A DNA stretch of 64,000 bases from an uncultured Bacteriovoracaceae bacterium (GCA_950054155.1 CATLOT010000011.1:1-64000); one strand, 5' to 3'. Numbered from the stretch's first letter, positions 42,418 to 52,272 are shown. Notes: generated by a model from the sequence alone, not told the origin. Numbers and translations: made by a program.

Positions 42418-43305
42418 ATGCTACAAGCTGAGCAAATTGATAACTTCAATGAGGATGTCCTTAAGCCTAAGGTTACGGACTTTTCTGATTATGCTGACTT
42501 TCTTAACAGCTATGTGAGCCTCTATGGTAAGTATGGTCATGGTCCTTATAACCTGCAAAATTGGGCCCTGAGATTAGGCTATAAGTCTCCAAGTTCCCTG
42601 ACAATGGTTCTCAAGAAGAAGCGTCTTCCCACTTATAAAATGGTGGTTAATCTCTGTGATGACTTTGGATTTTCAAAAGATGAAAGAGAATACTTTGAAA
42701 CCCTTGTTGAAATTGAGAAAAATATTGAAAAAGGCAAAGACATCCAAAAGCTTTTGGAAAAGGCAAAGAGCTTAAGTGGAAAGAGTGAATATCAAAAAGT
42801 AAGTCTTGAGCAATTTTCACTGCTCAGTGACTGGTATTGCTATGCTGTAAAGGCGCTTATTGCTCGCAAAGACTTTGTGAATGATCTTGATTGGATGGAA
42901 AGAGCCTTAAGAAGAAAAGTGACTAAGGCCCAAATTAAAGGGGCTATTTATAATCTCTTAAAAGTTGGCTTCGTTGAAGAGTGTGAGGAGCGAGGTCTAA
43001 AGGTAGCAAAAGGCAAAACCCATACTGGTAATGGAATTCCAAGTGCCGCTATTAAAAATCATCATCGTGGTATGGTCCATCAGGCTTCTCAAGCTATCGA
43101 TGAGCAATCGGTAGAGGAGAGAATTCTTCAAGGCCTCACTCTTAATATTGATAAAGAGAAGGACAAGGAAGAAGCCTTCAGTGACATCATGAAATTCATT
43201 CAAGATTTTAACAGTAAGTATCGCAATGATGAGGACGGTGAAAGTACTTATCAGCTCAATATTCAATTCTTTGAACTTGCCAAGAAAGTGGAGCTAGACG
43301 GATGA
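42418..43305 (+). CDS. TIGR02147/DUF4423 family protein, putative regulator
   Basis: 295 aa, AGGAG before the start. The N-terminal helical part (FLNSYVSLYGKYGHGPYNLQNWALRLGYKSPSSLTMVLKKKRLPTYKMVVNLCDDFGFSKDEREYFETLVEIEK) is helix-turn-helix-like. The second half has the family pattern SLLSDWYCYAVKALIARKDF...DLDWMERALRRKVTKAQIKGAIYNLLKVGFVEE. This family is common in Bdellovibrio-type and Fibrobacter genomes. It overlaps the next gene by four bases and so is probably functionally tied to that secreted protein. Confidence 0.8.
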   Translation: MLQAEQIDNFNEDVLKPKVTDFSDYADFLNSYVSLYGKYGHGPYNLQNWALRLGYKSPSSLTMVLKKKRLPTYKMVVNLCDDFGFSKDEREYFETLVEIEKNIEKGKDIQKLLEKAKSLSGKSEYQKVSLEQFSLLSDWYCYAVKALIARKDFVNDLDWMERALRRKVTKAQIKGAIYNLLKVGFVEECEERGLKVAKGKTHTGNGIPSAAIKNHHRGMVHQASQAIDEQSVEERILQGLTLNIDKEKDKEEAFSDIMKFIQDFNSKYRNDEDGESTYQLNIQFFELAKKVELDG

Positions 43306-44405
43306 AAAAAATATTATCAGTAACTCTACTTTCACTTTGTTTTTCAAGCTTTGCCAATATTTTAGCGCCCTCGGCAGTAGCCGAATATTCACAAGAGAAC
43401 AAAGCAATGGGCCTTGAGACGGTTAATATTCTCAGTGGTGATATTGTCGGCAATGGGTGGATTTCCCCAAAAATTGATGAAAATGAAATTGAAAAACTCT
43501 TTCTCTCTCCTGAAGAGATTGAGCGCCGAAATGATTACTTTGAAAATTTTCTTAAGCAAATTGGTGTCGAGCAAGAAGAATTCCAAAGTGGTGATGTCGT
43601 TGGAAATGGCAGCGGCTTCTTTGAAACTCAAGGGGCGTACTTCATGGAAAGTATGCCAAAGAACATAATTGAAGCCCTCAATCAAAAGGCCATTGTTTTT
43701 CATTCTCACGAGAAAGAAATTCTTCTTAGAATACTAGATAACTTACAAACCGAATTATCTCCGGTCCTTATTGTGAGTGAAAGTGATTTTCCTGGACTAT
43801 TCTTTAATCGAAAGGTTGAGCGCTCACCAAGAATTGCTAAAACAGGCTTTTCAAGTGGTCTTCCTATTTTCATCAACCGTGAGGTGCTCGATAACCGTAC
43901 CAGTGTGATGGATACACTTTACTGGGTAGGACTTCTTACTCATGAACTAGGACACCAGGCGGGAGTTGCGAGTCATTTTGTTTTAGATAAATTAGCGGCA
44001 AAAATGAGACTCGTCTTAAGTCTTGGGGAGAAGAGAATTAGCTTCCCCGCCATTAATAGCGAGGAACTTAAGGTAGAGGTGATTAATCACCATTACATTC
44101 AATCTGCACCAGACCTCTATGTTTCTCAAGGTAATAATATTGTGTCGATTTCTGAGTGGGATATTGACCAAATGAAAGAAGCGTGTGGAGAGCTTCGCTA
44201 TACTGGTTTTGAACTCTCTAATCTTCATTGGTTGAATTATGGCACTTATAATAGTGTTTACGAGCTTGAATTATCTCTTGGGGCATGGGCCCTAGTGAGG
44301 TGTGTTGACCCTGAAACAAAGGGTGTTCATACCCGTTATAAAGACCTTAAACTTGATATTTTCTGTAGAGAAGACGGGCTGGCCGTGAGACCAACCCTCA
44401 AATAA
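43302..44405 (+). CDS. Exported putative zinc metalloprotease (HExxH)
   Basis: 367 aa with a signal peptide (MKKILSVTLLSLCFSSFA). LLTHELGHQAG near residue 209 is an HExxH zinc-binding motif in a hydrophobic context. The N-terminal region contains two copies of an SGD(I/V)VGNG phrase about 80 residues apart (LSGDIVGNGWI and QSGDVVGNGSG), of unknown meaning. No peptidase family assigned. Translated with the TIGR02147 gene through a four-base overlap. Confidence 0.7.
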   Translation: MKKILSVTLLSLCFSSFANILAPSAVAEYSQENKAMGLETVNILSGDIVGNGWISPKIDENEIEKLFLSPEEIERRNDYFENFLKQIGVEQEEFQSGDVVGNGSGFFETQGAYFMESMPKNIIEALNQKAIVFHSHEKEILLRILDNLQTELSPVLIVSESDFPGLFFNRKVERSPRIAKTGFSSGLPIFINREVLDNRTSVMDTLYWVGLLTHELGHQAGVASHFVLDKLAAKMRLVLSLGEKRISFPAINSEELKVEVINHHYIQSAPDLYVSQGNNIVSISEWDIDQMKEACGELRYTGFELSNLHWLNYGTYNSVYELELSLGAWALVRCVDPETKGVHTRYKDLKLDIFCREDGLAVRPTLK

Positions 44406-44408
44406 AAA

Positions 44409-44804
44409 TTAGGAATTGAGAACTTGCTCGAGTTCTCCAGCTTCATACATCTCCATGATGATGTCATTGCCGCCGATAAGTTGTCCCTTAACATAGAGTT
44501 GAGGGAATGTTGGCCAGTTACTATACACCTTAACACCTTGACGGATATCCATATCAGTAAGGATATCAAAAGTGCTGTACTTCGCATTCATCGCGTTGAG
44601 GATACCAATAACATTGGCACTGAAACCACACTGAGGCATTTGGGGATTGCCTTTCATAAAGAGAAAAATATCAGAGCTCTTAATCAATGAAGCAATTCTC
44701 TCATTGAGATCGCCCGACTTATTTTCTTCGGTGACCGCTTGACCGCCTTCTTGAGGAACTTTGTCACTTCCAAGAATATTAAAAGGATTGTTGTCATTAC
44801 TCAT
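44409..44804 (-). CDS. grxD: Monothiol glutaredoxin, Grx4 type
   Basis: 131 aa. The glutaredoxin domain follows a ~35-residue polar extension; the CGFS active site is in KGNPQMPQCGFSANVIGILN, and WPTFPQLYVKGQLIGGNDIIMEMYEAGEL binds glutathione. It carries and delivers [2Fe-2S] clusters. Its start overlaps the BolA-family gene by eight bases, and BolA is its known partner. Confidence 0.95.
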   Translation of the reverse strand: MSNDNNPFNILGSDKVPQEGGQAVTEENKSGDLNERIASLIKSSDIFLFMKGNPQMPQCGFSANVIGILNAMNAKYSTFDILTDMDIRQGVKVYSNWPTFPQLYVKGQLIGGNDIIMEMYEAGELEQVLNS

Positions 44805-45060
44805 TGAGGACTCCTTGTGCTTGAGCTTTAGCTTTTGTTAGTGTTTTAAGTTGAACCGCATGAATCTCATTAGAGTCGAGTTTTTCACGCAAAATATCCA
44901 TAATCATCTGGTGCTGTTGAATGAGGATCTTTCCTTCAAAGGCATCACTGATAATCATAATTCCAAGATGATCCATTGTTCCGGTAAGGTCTGTGACTCT
45001 GACAACGGCATCTTCCAAATGAGTTTTAATTAAGTTTTCTACTGTTGTGAATTCAACCAT
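44797..45060 (-). CDS. BolA family protein
   Basis: 87 aa. BolA fold pattern: VENLIKTHLEDAVVRVTDLTGTMDHLGIMIISDAFEGKILIQQHQMIMDIL, with the cluster-ligand His in EIHAVQLKTLT. Shorter than E. coli BolA and nearer to IbaG. It binds Grx4 to form a [2Fe-2S] heterodimer; the overlapping grxD gene fits this. Confidence 0.92.
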   Translation of the reverse strand: MVEFTTVENLIKTHLEDAVVRVTDLTGTMDHLGIMIISDAFEGKILIQQHQMIMDILREKLDSNEIHAVQLKTLTKAKAQAQGVLNE

Positions 45061-45090
45061 ATTTATTCTCTCTTTTTAGATTAAAGGGTA

Positions 45091-45483
45091 TTAAGCCTGT
45101 GGGGTAACGGCCCAAAAACTCGTCGCAAAAGTCAGGACTCTCAGGGTAAAAGCGCTCCAGCCCAATTTTTTGTGAAGGGGTTTTATAGAATTGTCGCCCT
45201 TAAGAAGCTTTCTTCCCGTATAGATCATCACAAAATAGAGAAGCACAGTACTCACCGCAATAGTCACATGAATATTGAGAATCATTGCGTTAGTAACAGC
45301 ATTTGAGGCCTTGATGATCGCACTTCGGTTAAGCTCAATTTGTAAGACGAGGAGAATATCCCAGAAAATCGTCCCTCCCATGAGTTTAACGTGGAGCGAG
45401 CGTTTTTTGCGGTTGATCAAACCGGCGATCATTAAAGTCAGAATCAGAGCTGACTGAATTTGAAAAATAAGGGCTGTAGTCAT
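45091..45483 (-). CDS. Small membrane protein, four transmembrane helices
   Basis: 130 aa from the ATG at 45483; upstream in-frame ATGs at 45513 and 45519 are also possible. Four hydrophobic segments are visible (ALIFQIQSALILTLMIAGL, GGTIFWDILLVLQIEL, ILNIHVTIAVSTVLLYFVM, KLGWSAFTLRVLTFATSFW) with histidines in helices 2-3. The layout resembles DUF420-type proteins, but this is not certain. Confidence 0.55.
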   Translation of the reverse strand: MTTALIFQIQSALILTLMIAGLINRKKRSLHVKLMGGTIFWDILLVLQIELNRSAIIKASNAVTNAMILNIHVTIAVSTVLLYFVMIYTGRKLLKGDNSIKPLHKKLGWSAFTLRVLTFATSFWAVTPQA

Positions 45484-45584
45484 AAATATCTTTATATGTG
45501 AAACAATCCTCATCCGCAATTCTCTTAATGTGAGATTTGTCCTAGATTAGAGGAAAGTTTAAAAAAACAAAGGAAGTATTTCGC

Positions 45585-48479
45585 ATGGCGAAAGGTTTAG
45601 GGCGCTGGACAATTATCGATATTGAGACCACGGGTGTTGATCCCTATAACGACGATATTATCGATGTGGGTTTTCTCTCATTTGAGGGGACCACCTTAGT
45701 TAAGAAATACTCCTCAGTTGTGAGACCCGAATATCCACCTAGCTACTTTATTCAAAAGCTGACAGGTCTCACCGAAGATATTCTTAAAAAAGCGCCACTG
45801 TGGGAGAGTGTTGAACCCGAAGTCACAGAGCTCTTTGGCCAACCTCTCATTGCCCATAATGCAGAGTTTGAAAAGAGTTTCTTAGCCCCTTTCTTTGATG
45901 AAGTCGATGATGGCTCAGGTCGAGAGAGTTATGAAGACTCCATGCCTTTTTTGGCTTCGCTCTTTCCTTATAAGCAGTCTTTTAAGCTTGAAAACTTTAT
46001 TGTTGATTGGGGGATTGCTGAGGGCGAGGTTCACCGAGGTCTCGAAGATAGTATTGATTTATTAAAGGTCCTCTTAACCGCCATTCGCGTGGTCAAAAGT
46101 GACCGTGAGTATAGCCAGACTTTAATGGCCCTCTTTCACAAGTATGACCTCAAAAAATACTGGTACTACGAACTCTTTAATCTCTTTGATGACGAACTTG
46201 AGGAACTAGCGAGTGCTATTGATTTTGATCTCGATCAGGCCACTAAGGCAGCGCTTGAATTTGAAAGAGCAGCTCTTTATCCCGAGATGATTGAGGCAGG
46301 GGAGAGGCCCTTTAGTTTTGAATTTAGTGGCGAAAACTTAAAGAATATCTTTCGGGCCGAAGAGAAGTTGCGGGAAAAACTTCCCAATTATACTTATCGA
46401 AAAAGTCAGGAGGAGCTGAGTTTAAGAGTTGGCCAGAGTTTTAAAAATGGTGTCCATGCATTGGTGCAAGCCCCAACGGGGACTGGTAAAACAATGGGCT
46501 ATCTCATTCCTAGCGCTCTCTATGCCAAAGAAGAGGGAAAACAAGTCTTGGTGGCAACGGGGACAAAGACCCTCCAGCATCAGGCGATGTATAAAGATGT
46601 TCCTCAATTAAGAAGAGTGCTTGGACTCGATCAGGAGGAGCTTAAAGTAAAAAGGCTCGTGGGCTCTTCAAATCACTTATGTGAACTCCTCTTTCGTCAA
46701 AGTATTGATGAGGAGGACCTTCTCTTTTCTGCGAGAGGTTTTGAAGAGAACTTCACTGATATGTTCTTTGAGTTGGTCTTCTATCACAACTCTCGCTTTG
46801 ATGCTGATGCGTGGATTCTTAGAGATGAGCTTCCCTTTGTTTTCAAACGCAAATTTAATAGTTTTAAAGATCGTGACAAGGACAATGCTGTTGATTACCG
46901 CTCTTGCACGGGTAATAGCTGTCCCTTTAAAAATGATTGCACCTATATCCGAGGCCTAAGAGAAGCGAAAGAAGCTGATATTGTGATTGGCAACCACGCT
47001 CTAATGTTCACCTGGCCTCGTGCCTTTCCAAGACCTGAACATATCGTTGTGGATGAAGCCCATAAGATTGAGGAAGAAACGACCAGGGCCTTTAGTTTAG
47101 AAGCCTCCCAAGAGGGGCTTGAAGGTTTCGCGCGTTCCCTCAATCATATGCAGGGAATTGGCTCTCTCTTTTATCTTCTCGCTCAAAAGGAAGATGAGGT
47201 TGGTGACAGCACGCCGATTATTAATCAGCTGCGTGAGGCGACAACAGATACTTATCAATTGCTCATGGATCATCTTCGCACTCTTCCTGATGTTATTGAA
47301 CAGTACTTCAAGAAACAGCCACGCTATACGGACTCTTTTTGGAATGAAACGCCAATGGTGACAGGGCAAGCGGATCAAGATGGACTCGCGCGGGGGATTT
47401 TTAATCACCTTGAGAGTCTTGAATTCATTCTTAATTCTTATAGTGAGAAGTTGACTCCCTATGCCTCTCTCTTTGATTTGAAAAACCTTGAAGGAGAGAG
47501 TCAGATTATCGCCTTTACGCGCTTTGAAACTTTTGTGTCAACGCTTGATGACTTAGTCTTGGCCTTAAAAACTTCCGTGCAAAAGAAGAGTGGCTATAGC
47601 CACAGCTTAAGGTTTCATGAAAAAGAGGGCTACTGCATTTACTCGGGGCCGATAAACGTGGGGGAGACTCTCTACAATCATCTCCTTCAAACAGCGCGCA
47701 GTGTTTTCTTTACTTCGGCGACTCTTGGTAACGCTCTTGGAGACCAAGGCTTTCGTGGTGTCGAATGGGCCACAGGTTATGGATATCTTGAGCCAGAGAG
47801 ACGCTTTCGCCATGGCTTCTTCTTGCCGGCGCCCTATGATTATCGCAATAATACGAGAGTTTACTTGTGTGATGATGTTCCTAATCTTCATGAGAATAAA
47901 TTTGTTGATGTTATTCTCAAGCAAATAAACCCCCTCATTCGAGACCTCGGGGGGAGAACGCTCCTTCTCTTTAGTGCACGCAAAAGATTTGAGCTCGCGC
48001 GAGAAATTTTACTGCGAGAGTTTGATGGGCAAATTCCGGTCTTTGTCCAAGGAATGGGTTCTAATGTGGTGGATGAATTCAAGCAAAGTGGTCAAGGAAT
48101 TCTTTTGGGAATGGAGAGTTTTGGTGAAGGGATTGATATTCCCGGAGAAGCGCTGCAATTTGTCTTTATCGATAAGGTACCTGATCTCAGAATGGATCAA
48201 GTTATCAATGAAAGACGTCATTTCTATGAAACGAATATTGGAAATGAGTTTACCGATTATTATCTCTCTCACCGAACGCGAAGTCTGCATCAAAAACTTG
48301 GAAGGCTCTTAAGAACCGAGACTGATCGAGGAGGCGTCATTATTGTCGATTCTCGAACGAGGCGTTGGAAGGGCAAGACGATGGAAAAATTTAATCGTCT
48401 GATGGAGCCTTATGCTATTTCACGGACTCCACTGAAAGACGCTGTTGATGGAGTCAGCGAATTTATTGGACTTCATTAG
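45585..48479 (+). CDS. dinG: DinG-type helicase with N-terminal DEDDh exonuclease domain
   Basis: 964 aa, the length of exonuclease-fused DinG. Exonuclease residues 1-170: DIETTG (Asp12, Glu14), HNAEFEKSF (Glu95 where Asp is usual) and HRGLEDS (His150, Asp155). Helicase motifs: Walker A QAPTGTGKT (296-303), DEAHK box, and motif VI-like NERRHFY...LGRLLRTETDRGG. The iron-sulfur cysteines are SSNHLCEL and SCTGNSCPFKNDC. It unwinds DNA 5'-3' and may degrade 3' ends. Stop overlaps the convergent gene by TTAG. Confidence 0.93.
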   Translation: MAKGLGRWTIIDIETTGVDPYNDDIIDVGFLSFEGTTLVKKYSSVVRPEYPPSYFIQKLTGLTEDILKKAPLWESVEPEVTELFGQPLIAHNAEFEKSFLAPFFDEVDDGSGRESYEDSMPFLASLFPYKQSFKLENFIVDWGIAEGEVHRGLEDSIDLLKVLLTAIRVVKSDREYSQTLMALFHKYDLKKYWYYELFNLFDDELEELASAIDFDLDQATKAALEFERAALYPEMIEAGERPFSFEFSGENLKNIFRAEEKLREKLPNYTYRKSQEELSLRVGQSFKNGVHALVQAPTGTGKTMGYLIPSALYAKEEGKQVLVATGTKTLQHQAMYKDVPQLRRVLGLDQEELKVKRLVGSSNHLCELLFRQSIDEEDLLFSARGFEENFTDMFFELVFYHNSRFDADAWILRDELPFVFKRKFNSFKDRDKDNAVDYRSCTGNSCPFKNDCTYIRGLREAKEADIVIGNHALMFTWPRAFPRPEHIVVDEAHKIEEETTRAFSLEASQEGLEGFARSLNHMQGIGSLFYLLAQKEDEVGDSTPIINQLREATTDTYQLLMDHLRTLPDVIEQYFKKQPRYTDSFWNETPMVTGQADQDGLARGIFNHLESLEFILNSYSEKLTPYASLFDLKNLEGESQIIAFTRFETFVSTLDDLVLALKTSVQKKSGYSHSLRFHEKEGYCIYSGPINVGETLYNHLLQTARSVFFTSATLGNALGDQGFRGVEWATGYGYLEPERRFRHGFFLPAPYDYRNNTRVYLCDDVPNLHENKFVDVILKQINPLIRDLGGRTLLLFSARKRFELAREILLREFDGQIPVFVQGMGSNVVDEFKQSGQGILLGMESFGEGIDIPGEALQFVFIDKVPDLRMDQVINERRHFYETNIGNEFTDYYLSHRTRSLHQKLGRLLRTETDRGGVIIVDSRTRRWKGKTMEKFNRLMEPYAISRTPLKDAVDGVSEFIGLH

Positions 48480-49219
48480 TCTTTATCAAGGTCGTTGAGG
48501 TACTTCACTTGAATGCGAATCCCGTCTTGTGAGCGCACCAGATAGGGAATGGTGCTGTGTTTAGAAATTTGAACTGTGATGAAGGGAACCTCATCAAAGT
48601 CTTCTTCGTTTTCTAGATCGACAGCATCATAGATCTTATAAGGGGTGGCCTGCACGGACTGGCCATCAAGATTAAGAGACTCACTGGCAAGGGCTGCTCT
48701 TTCAGAGACAATCGTCTGCTGAATAGGGGAGCCTTCGCACTTCCATTGGTTTGAAGAGCTTACGGTGGCATAGTAGTTCTTTGAAGTCGTATCCTCTTTC
48801 TTTGTTTTTAAAAAGAGCATAGAGGAGCTGGCACACGGAGTTGAGATTGAAAATTTTGGGGGCACTTGCAGCTGAAGATGGTCCTGACCGTCTTTCGTGA
48901 TAAAGAGGTAATCAAGGGTATTGGTTCTGGAGTTGAAGTCGTACATCTCGCAGACTTTATTATCCCCTAGAGTGCGCTCAATGGTGAGCTTTTGAGGGAT
49001 GTAATCCTTATTGAGAGTGAAATCCATGTAGACATTGAGAAGTTCTCCTGTGGCCACTCGGGAATGGATTTGGCCAAAGAAGCTCATTCCTAATTCTTTT
49101 CGGTCCTTATAAACTTCAAACTCTTCCTCGGCGTAGAGGGTCTCACCTTTGAAGTAGTTATAGGCACCGCGATATACTTTGTCCCCACGGGGTTTTCTTC
49201 TTATTTCCATATTAGACAT
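48476..49219 (-). CDS. Protein of unknown function
   Basis: 247 aa, no signal peptide, beta-rich by appearance. Contains EIRRKPRGDKVYRGAYNYFKGETLYAEEEF at the start and three cysteines. Nothing familiar in sequence or neighbours. Intact frame with an AGGCC purine stretch before the start. Confidence 0.6.
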   Translation of the reverse strand: MSNMEIRRKPRGDKVYRGAYNYFKGETLYAEEEFEVYKDRKELGMSFFGQIHSRVATGELLNVYMDFTLNKDYIPQKLTIERTLGDNKVCEMYDFNSRTNTLDYLFITKDGQDHLQLQVPPKFSISTPCASSSMLFLKTKKEDTTSKNYYATVSSSNQWKCEGSPIQQTIVSERAALASESLNLDGQSVQATPYKIYDAVDLENEEDFDEVPFITVQISKHSTIPYLVRSQDGIRIQVKYLNDLDKD

Positions 49220-49314
49220 TTTAAGGCCTATCGGGATTTTTTCCCAGAAATTAGAAGTAAAAAGAGATGGACTTTGTTAGTCTGGAAAGGACTACTTAAA
49301 TAATGAGGATTGTT

Positions 49315-49668
49315 ATGAGCGAAAATTTTTATCGTGTGCTTCACTATGGTGCCCTTTTCTTCTTTCTCTCTGGACTTGGGATTTCTCTTTTTACGGAAAA
49401 TACCAATAAGGCCAATAAGATCATTACGGGAATTGCTTCTCTTCTCATTCTTGTTGCTGGTATGGGATTAATTGCTAAAGCTCTTGAAATTGGTCACGGC
49501 TCATCATGGCCTGCATGGATTCATGCAAAGCTAACTATCTGGGCGCTCCTCTCTATCGGAGGACCAGTGCTGGCCAAGCGTCTTGGTAAGGGGAGAGTTG
49601 CTGCTTTCTACGTTATTCTCATTCTTGCCACCACTGCGGCCTACCTCGCTGTTAATAAGCCTTTCTAA
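49315..49668 (+). CDS. Small membrane protein (possibly SirB-like)
   Basis: 117 aa from the ATG at 49315, with GAGG at proper distance; the upstream start at 49303 is less likely. About four transmembrane helices: YRVLHYGALFFFLSGLGISLF, IITGIASLLILVAGMGLIA, AWIHAKLTIWALLSIGGPVL, AAFYVILILATTAAYLAV. Three His residues within or near the helices recall haem-type or SirB proteins. Function unknown. Confidence 0.6.
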   Translation: MSENFYRVLHYGALFFFLSGLGISLFTENTNKANKIITGIASLLILVAGMGLIAKALEIGHGSSWPAWIHAKLTIWALLSIGGPVLAKRLGKGRVAAFYVILILATTAAYLAVNKPF

Positions 49669-49671
49669 GAG

Positions 49672-50985
49672 TTGAAATTAAAGGGATTGCACCTTAAGGA
49701 CCTGTGGTGGTTCTCGGTGCCCTCTATTTTCTCATCGGTTTTTGAGCCGCTCGCTTCTATTGTTGATACGGCCCTTGTCGGCCGCTTAGATACCAACAGT
49801 CTCGCGGCTTTGGCCCTTTCTGTCGCCATTTTTAACGCCATTACGTGGATGTTCAATTTCCTCGTTCACACGAGTACTCAATCTGTTGCTGATTACGAGG
49901 CTTCCAAAAATCCAGAGCTTCTCAGAGGACGCATTCGAATCGCCTTGAGTTTGGCCTTTTCAATTGGACTCATTTGCTCGGTGCTCTTATGGGTTCCCAA
50001 ATCTTTTTGGTTTGAATTGGCAGGAGGAGAGGCCTTTCTCTTTGATGAGTTTAACTCCTATTTTAGCCCGAGAGTTATTGGCCATACCTTCACTCTATTA
50101 AGTGTGACACTTTTGAGTCTTCTCAGGGGATTTGGCCGCCTTAATCTGGTGCTTGGAATGATGATCTTAAGTACCACTCTTAATATTTTCTTAAGTTGGC
50201 TCTTTCTCTATCCCATGAATCTTGGAATTGCAGGGGCTGCCTACGGGACAATAATCTCTCATGTTATCACCACCCTCATCGGTTTCTTCTTTCTCATTAA
50301 AGACGAGCGAGTAGGCTTTAAAATTTTTAAAGCTAAGGTTCCCCAAGGTCAGTGGTTAAAATTTGGAAAGAATAGCTTTGACCTCTTTGGGCGAAGCTTC
50401 ACTTTGACCCTCTGTTTTTTCTCGGCGACACGTCTGGCCTCTCGTTTAGGAGTGGAGGCGCTTGGGGCCCATCAGGTTCTTTTACAAGTGTGGCTACTCG
50501 CTAGTTTCTTTCTTGATGGTCTCGCCATCAGTGGCAATATTCTCGGTGCGCGCTTTTACTTTGCTGGTCAGTTTAAAAGGTGCGCTATTGTTTTCAATCA
50601 ACTCCTCAAACTGGGGGGGATTGTAGGCTTTTGCTTCACTTTCTTTTATCTTATGGGGTGGGAGTTTTTAACCAAGGCCTTTACAGAGGATCCGCAAGTT
50701 CTGTTGGAAATGGAGAAAGTAAAGGGGCTTATTATCGTGTCGCAAATGATTAGTGCCATTGCCTTTGTCTATGATGGCCTTCTTTTTGGGATGAGTGGTT
50801 TTGGCTTTCTTAGAAAGCATATGATCATTGGTGCCCTGGTGGTTTTTCTTCCCTTGGGGCTTGTGAGTTTATGGATTCCAAAATTGTGGTGGATTTGGGC
50901 CGCTCTTGTTACCCTCAATCTCTATCGTGGAATGAGCGGTTTTACCTTCGTGAAAAGAGAACTCTATGCCAAAGCGAATACCTGA
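49672..50985 (+). CDS. MATE family efflux transporter (DinF-like)
   Basis: 437 aa from a TTG three bases after the preceding stop. About 12 transmembrane helices; the MATE pattern is seen in WWFSVPSIFSSVFEPLASIVDTALVGRLDTNSLAALALSVAIFNAITWMFNFL and in the second half ARLGVEALGAHQVLLQVWLLASFFLDGLAISGNILGAR. It exports drugs or metabolites using Na+ or H+ gradients; the NQR nearby could supply Na+. Overlaps the following methyltransferase gene by 20 bases. Confidence 0.88.
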   Translation: MKLKGLHLKDLWWFSVPSIFSSVFEPLASIVDTALVGRLDTNSLAALALSVAIFNAITWMFNFLVHTSTQSVADYEASKNPELLRGRIRIALSLAFSIGLICSVLLWVPKSFWFELAGGEAFLFDEFNSYFSPRVIGHTFTLLSVTLLSLLRGFGRLNLVLGMMILSTTLNIFLSWLFLYPMNLGIAGAAYGTIISHVITTLIGFFFLIKDERVGFKIFKAKVPQGQWLKFGKNSFDLFGRSFTLTLCFFSATRLASRLGVEALGAHQVLLQVWLLASFFLDGLAISGNILGARFYFAGQFKRCAIVFNQLLKLGGIVGFCFTFFYLMGWEFLTKAFTEDPQVLLEMEKVKGLIIVSQMISAIAFVYDGLLFGMSGFGFLRKHMIIGALVVFLPLGLVSLWIPKLWWIWAALVTLNLYRGMSGFTFVKRELYAKANT

Positions 50986-51649
50986 ATCAGGGGAGAGTGG
51001 TTTTTCTCAAGATTATTGGGATAAGAACTATGATGAGCCTGAAGAAATGGATGGCATTGTTAATGCCGAACAGCATGCGCGCTACCTCAAAAGCTTCTTT
51101 GATGTCGACTTTGTCGATATAAGCTCAGTCATCGACTTTGGCTTTGGCCTCGGTCATCTCTTTGAAAAAATAGTACACGAATTTAATCCCTACCGGGTTT
51201 GGGGAATTGAGCCCAGTGAATTCGCTTTTCAAGAGGGCCATAAGCGCAAGCTTAAGGTTGTTCCTAGTACAAAGGTCACTCTAAAGCAGTGGAGTTTGAC
51301 CAAATGGGCAGAAAAGAAAGGGGACCCGACAAAGAAGCATAAGTGGTTTGACCTCGGCATTTGCACGAGTGTTTTTCAATACCTCAGCGAAGAGGAACTT
51401 AACGACGTTTTGCCTGTAATGGCGCGCATGGTGAAGTACCTTTATTTATCTGTGCCCACTGATTATGAGCTTGAGCGCCAAGTGAGTGACCTTGAATTTA
51501 AAGATGAGTACGCGATCAGGCGGTCAAAAGAATTTTACCGCCAAATTTTAGCGCCTCACTTTACTCTCATTGGAAATCGAATTCTTGAGAGTAAGGTCCA
51601 CTTTAATGAGGACAATACCTTTTTTACAGATTATCTTTTTAGGGATTAA
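50966..51649 (+). CDS. SAM-dependent methyltransferase
   Basis: 227 aa. Motif I is [18 protein letters not shown] with the acidic end VWGIEPSEF; a [17 protein letters not shown] phrase corresponds to motif IV. Substrate unknown. The start lies inside the MATE gene and reads in another frame; the continuous class I pattern shows it is real. Confidence 0.75.
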   Translation: MPKRIPESGESGFSQDYWDKNYDEPEEMDGIVNAEQHARYLKSFFDVDFVDISSVIDFGFGLGHLFEKIVHEFNPYRVWGIEPSEFAFQEGHKRKLKVVPSTKVTLKQWSLTKWAEKKGDPTKKHKWFDLGICTSVFQYLSEEELNDVLPVMARMVKYLYLSVPTDYELERQVSDLEFKDEYAIRRSKEFYRQILAPHFTLIGNRILESKVHFNEDNTFFTDYLFRD

Positions 51650-51674
51650 AAACCATAATAGCGAAAGAGGAAGT

Positions 51675-52175
51675 ATGAGAACGGAGTGGCTCGAGGACGA
51701 TTGTCCGTGTGGATCTGACAAAGAATTCAAAGCATGTTGTGACCTTTATATTAGTGGACAAGAGGAAGCTCCTACAGCTGAAAAGCTCATGCGCTCACGT
51801 TATAGTGCCTTTGTTGTGGAAGAGCCGGAATATATTTTCAATACCCATGACCCTGCAACGCGCGATGATGTTGACCTCGAAGAAATCCGTGCTTGGTCGG
51901 AGCAGTCTGACTGGGAAGGACTCAATATTGTCGCTACTGAAGCGGGTCTTGAGTCTGACACGACTGGTAAAGTAGAATTCGTCGCTCATTACACAGCGGG
52001 TAAAAAAGAAGAGCATCACCACGAACTTTCAACTTTCAATAAAAAAGATGGAAAGTGGTTCTTCACTGATGGTGCTCTTGTGAATAACACCGTTCGTCGC
52101 AGTGGACCAAAAGTTGGTCGCAATGATCCTTGTGTTTGTGGCTCTGGAAAAAAATATAAAAAATGTTGTGGCTAA
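51675..52175 (+). CDS. YchJ-like (UPF0225) protein with two SEC-C-type metal motifs
   Basis: 166 aa from the ATG at 51675, with GAGGAAG upstream; the longer frame from 51570 overlaps the methyltransferase and is rejected. An N-terminal [13 protein letters not shown] cluster and a C-terminal [19 protein letters not shown] are both SEC-C zinc-binding motifs, flanking the YchJ core ([30 protein letters not shown]). Role unknown; SEC-C motifs bind ribosomes or SecB in other proteins. Confidence 0.85.
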   Translation: MRTEWLEDDCPCGSDKEFKACCDLYISGQEEAPTAEKLMRSRYSAFVVEEPEYIFNTHDPATRDDVDLEEIRAWSEQSDWEGLNIVATEAGLESDTTGKVEFVAHYTAGKKEEHHHELSTFNKKDGKWFFTDGALVNNTVRRSGPKVGRNDPCVCGSGKKYKKCCG

Positions 52176-52196
52176 ATTTTTTTAAAATCTAGGTAG

Positions 52197-52224
52197 TTAC
52201 ACATAGTAAAGTATTTGCTATAAA
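52197..52224 (+). promoter_or_regulatory. Possible promoter of the nqr operon
   Basis: TATAAA (52219-52224) is preceded by TTACAC (52197-52202) at 16 bases. The region is AT-rich and is the only intergenic space before nqrA. The -35 is weak. Confidence 0.3.
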
Positions 52225-52272
52225 TCTTTGTAAAATCAAAAACATTGCAATATTTCCTGACAGGATTTCTCT

